A stretch of DNA of 60,000 nt from Polytrichum commune (Eukaryota > Streptophyta > Polytrichopsida > Polytrichales > Polytrichaceae), in contig OX485803.1 in the NCBI GenBank assembly GCA_950295325.1, positions 34,365,554 through 34,425,553 of the forward strand. The letters run 5' to 3'. The notes beneath the pieces were generated by a model. It was given only the letters and a program-made list of their open reading frames with translations, had not been told where the DNA came from and did not search any database. Position 1 is the first letter of the stretch, and every line of letters begins with the position of its first letter. The position numbers and the translations under genes are program-made. Of the stretch, positions 56,701-60,000 are shown piece after piece.

Positions 56701-59700
56701 CTTCTTCATATGGAGATTCAGTTGGATTCTATATATTCTTATGTGTTCAAATTTTATGCCATTTCAGATGGATACAACCCTTGTCACCATGTAAATGTCA
56801 TGTTTTAAAGTGATGATTTAGAAGTATTGAGGATGCAATATCTTGCTACACTAATTACTAGGTCTATGGTATAATCTTTCGATTTAGAGTATTATAGATC
56901 CTGTCGTCAACTTTGGGCACAATTAGATATTTTTAGATGCTCAGGAAGGACATCAATGTTACCGTCTTCTCCAATATCTTAGTAATTGTAGGTTTTGGTG
57001 AAACAGCTACTTTGTTAAAGCGGCCTCGCACACCTCCCAGCACAACACCAACAGTGGATTACCAGTCAGCTGACTCAGAGCACTTGATGAAGCGAGCTCG
57101 ACCAGGTGTTCAGCCAGTTGATGAGGTCAAGACAGTAAGCATCATATATCACACTGGACGGTTCACCTCTAGACTTTCTGTGGAGAATGTGCAGTCAATG
57201 TATTCTGGGAATATCTTTGTATTTGAAATTTGACTTCAAATGCTATCAGTTACAGATATTACTGTGTTTGGAGTTGGTATATGTGCTTTTTGTGTATCAC
57301 TGAATTAGGGTTATCTCCTCTTCATACTGCCTTTTGTCTGGGTTGCTGATGAAGTTATAGACAGTGGTATGGTTGTGTACTCATTTTACCACCATCTTTT
57401 CTTCTCATATTTGGAGACTGGTGTTCTTTACAGGTTAATTATGCTGGACCAAGCCATCCACAGAATTCTGTTTCAGCTGATGACCTGCCAAAGAATGTGG
57501 CCCGTAATCTCAATCAGGGCTCATGTGTTATGAGCATGGATTTTCATCCTATGCAGCAAAGTGTCCTCCTTGGTATGCATGGTCTATGAAGGTTCTTCCA
57601 AATTGATGTAATGTCAGATAGTCTTATTTAGTGAACCTAATCGCTGTTTTTCACTTATTAAACAAACCTGCTATCTTCTTCATCTCCCGGTTCGGAATTC
57701 AGAAATTAGACAAGAGCAGTAAAGCATACATTGCTTGATGTTTGTAGTTTGGCATGGATGTCACAGTGAGACTCTGCATGTCTCAAACGACTGATTTTGT
57801 CCCACTCACACTTCACTGTTCTATATGATTATGCAGTGGGTACAAATGTTGGTGACATTAGCATCTGGGAAGTGGGCTCCCGTGACAGGCTCGCTTCACG
57901 TACTTTCAAAGTCTGGGATATAACCGCTGCATCCATGCCCATGCAGGTGGGTGGTACTGAGTAAATGGGTTGTTAGTTTCTTGAAGGTCTTGATTAAACT
58001 TCTTATGGCTTGAAGTCCAGCAGAGAAATCTTTTCTTGATGTGCAAAGACATGTGGTGGGGATTTGGTTCTGGATGCCACAATGAAAGATTCATTGGTAA
58101 TTGTTGAGTTCCTGAGCCTAATCATATGGATGTGGTTCTCAGGCTGCCCTGGTGAAAGATCCAGCTGTATCAGTGAATAGGACTGTGTGGAGTCCAGATG
58201 GCACATTATTGGGTAAGTTTATATCTTCCACTAAGTAGTTTCCTTGACTATTGTTGACCAGGAAATTATATCTACAACATGGTGTTACTCCATGGTGATG
58301 GATGTATTGTAGTAATCAGTAATGTGGTTCCTGTCCGCGAACATTTGTTGCTACATGAACTAGAAGTTAGGTTCAAGAGAAGTTAGGTTTAATAGATCTT
58401 CAGTGGTAGTGATGACTAATCACCTTGTACTAGTGATTGTCATGTTCTGCTTGTGTGCGGGTGTGTGAAGCTCTGCTGCCCTCGTTAATGCTGTGCGAGT
58501 TGTAGTTGTGTCGTCATATTTTTCCCAATGTTCAGACCATCTCAGTGCTTGGACTTGGTTGTAAACAGGTGTTGCATTTTCAAAACACATTGTGCACATT
58601 TACATGTACAATGGTGGAAGTGATTTGCGGCAGCATCTGGAGGTATGTTTCTTAACATTTGTGTGTCAAGTATTTGACCTATTCTTTGTCATATGGTAAA
58701 GTTTGTACTGCACAGCATTATGAAGTCAGTGGTTGTTGATTCTGACGATGGCTATTTTGAAAAGCAGATCGATGCACATGTTGGCGGTGTGAATGACTTG
58801 GCATTCTCTCATCCCAACAAGCAATTATGCGTCATCACTTGTGGAGATGACAAAACAATCAAGGTGACATTTTACTTGTGAAGAGCAATTCAAATGTGTA
58901 ACCAGATCTGGCTGCCATTTGGAACATTTGAGTACCATGACTCGTTTATTCATGAATTCAACAGGTACTGTGCAGACTCCAGGCAGGGTGCAAAAGATTT
59001 GTGTTTCTGACAAGGCTGTGATTGTGCAAATGTTGCAGGTGTGGGAAGCAACAACTGGGCGCAAGCTCTATACATTTGAAGGTCATGAAGCACCTGTTTA
59101 CTCAGTCTGTCCTCATCACAAGGAAAGCATACAGGTAGGACTTGTGACCTGAAGGTGTCGCCACCTGCACATGCCCTAGTTTTTGCATCTATTTAAACCT
59201 TGGAACTTATTCTTCACATTTATGAATTTTTGCCAAGTGCACAATCTTACCCATTCTTCTCTATTGGCCCAGGTTGACTTGTCTTATGTATGACCTGAGC
59301 CAGGTTGTAAAATATGATAATTACGTGTGGGAGATTGATCTGCTTTCATGAATGTGGATCTTCCTGGAAAAAATCTAATTCAGTGATGTGGACCTGAAAT
59401 TGCAGTTTATTTTCTCAACAGCTATTGATGGTAAGATTAAAGCCTGGCTGTACGACCTTCTTGGATCCAGAGTTGACTATGATGCACCAGGTCACTGGTG
59501 CACTACGATGGCATACAGTGCAGATGGCACAAGGTACATCCATGATCTTTACACTTAGAGAGGAAGACATGAAGGCAGGATGGTTTTCTGGTTTGTACAT
59601 GTAACAATATATATAGCACTGTGCTACAGTTTCATTGCGCCGGCACCTACCCTTAGATTCATGGCTGCATAGGTCTACATAGATGCCAAAATATCTTAAA

Positions 59701-59983
59701 CACTGCAGAAAATTAAGTAATTATTGCATTTTCGTCTATTGCTTGTAGGCTCTTTTCATGTGGTACAAGTAAAGAAGGAGAGTCATATTTGGTGGAGTGG
59801 AATGAGAGTGAGGGGGCTATCAAGCGGACCTACAATGGTTTCCGGAAGCGTTCTTCAGGAGTGGTGCAGTTTGATACAACTCGGAATCGGTTCTTAGCTG
59901 CTGGAGATGAGTTTGTGATAAAGTTCTGGGACATGGACAGCACCAACTTGTTATGTCAAATTGAAGCGGATGGTGGCTTGCCG
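53713..59983 (+). CDS. TPL: TOPLESS/TOPLESS-RELATED corepressor, N-terminal 643 codons (gene continues past window)
   Basis: Coding exons by GT-AG splicing: 53713-53792, 54749-54928, 55393-55506, 55803-55961, 56160-56337, 56569-56695, 56992-57134, 57434-57572, 57837-57946, 58143-58212, 58569-58642, 58768-58863, 59039-59134, 59406-59533, 59749 to about 59983 (donor CCG|GTTAGT). Introns are 125-956 bp. The product starts MSSLSRELVFLILQFLDEEK and carries a LisH motif (about 4-36), CTLH (about 34-92), a CRA region to about 209, a Pro-rich linker with LLKRPRTPP (near 285), then WD40 repeats from about 355 (DDKTIKVWEATTG, GKIKAWLYDLLGS, EFVIKFWDMDS). TPL proteins are nuclear Groucho-like corepressors that bind EAR (LxLxL) motifs of repressors such as Aux/IAA and JAZ-NINJA and recruit chromatin-silencing factors. 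Lys71 and Phe74 of the EAR-binding groove and Asn176, the site of Arabidopsis tpl-1, are conserved. About 1,130 residues are expected, so the second propeller is missing here. The start is the family's invariant MSSLSREL. TPL versus a specific TPR paralogue is undecided. Confidence 0.96.
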
Positions 59984-60000
59984 GTTAGTAATGGTGGAGG

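Overview
The window is nuclear DNA from a land plant. It holds one clear protein-coding gene, at the right edge, behind about 50 kb of AT-rich, repeat-filled intergenic DNA. The gene is a TOPLESS/TOPLESS-RELATED (TPL/TPR) transcriptional corepressor on the + strand. I can splice 15 coding exons from 53713 to about 59983 (643 codons), all with GT-AG introns; the rest of the gene lies beyond the window. The spliced N-terminus is close to that of TPL proteins across land plants. Some choices, such as the Gln-Val-Gln-Gly-Gly-Glu-Trp stretch near residue 44, remind me of non-flowering plant TPLs, but I cannot name a species from sequence alone.

About 51.8-53.7 kb is the GC-rich promoter and 5' leader of this gene: CCCTA telomere-like repeats, a TATA box at 51989, purine-rich low-complexity DNA and a probable 5'-UTR intron.

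From 1 to about 51.5 kb I find no intact gene. The region is a graveyard of small mobile elements. I grouped them by eye into families, using terminal inverted repeats (TIRs) and similarity between copies. Family A has TIR AGGYATGTGGGTGTTATTCG and apparent TA target duplications; two neighbouring copies have internal tandem arrays with units of about 227 and 205 bp. A3 is an A-like relative. Family B is bounded by AGGGTGG and is about 290 bp. C, D (rich in ACCGGTT), E and F are dispersed repeats. H is a short TIR element with two copies. Single notable elements are a Tourist-like foldback MITE with TTA duplications (39282-39675), an element with repeated AACTATAGTT motifs (19421-19897), a precise 434-bp insertion inside a family A copy (22627-23060), a foldback hairpin (43874-44018), a probable tRNA-derived SINE (12706-12941) and a decayed LINE on the - strand (27650-29800). 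Several elements are nested, which gives relative ages.

Two CT-rich islands (about 32.4-33.1 and 35.4-36.3 kb) look promoter-like but have no supportable gene behind them. I see no tRNA or rRNA gene, CRISPR array, organelle insertion or intact transposase. Repeat-family names (A, A3, B-F, H) are labels of mine. Their boundaries come from reading alone and are approximate unless exact TIR ends are given.
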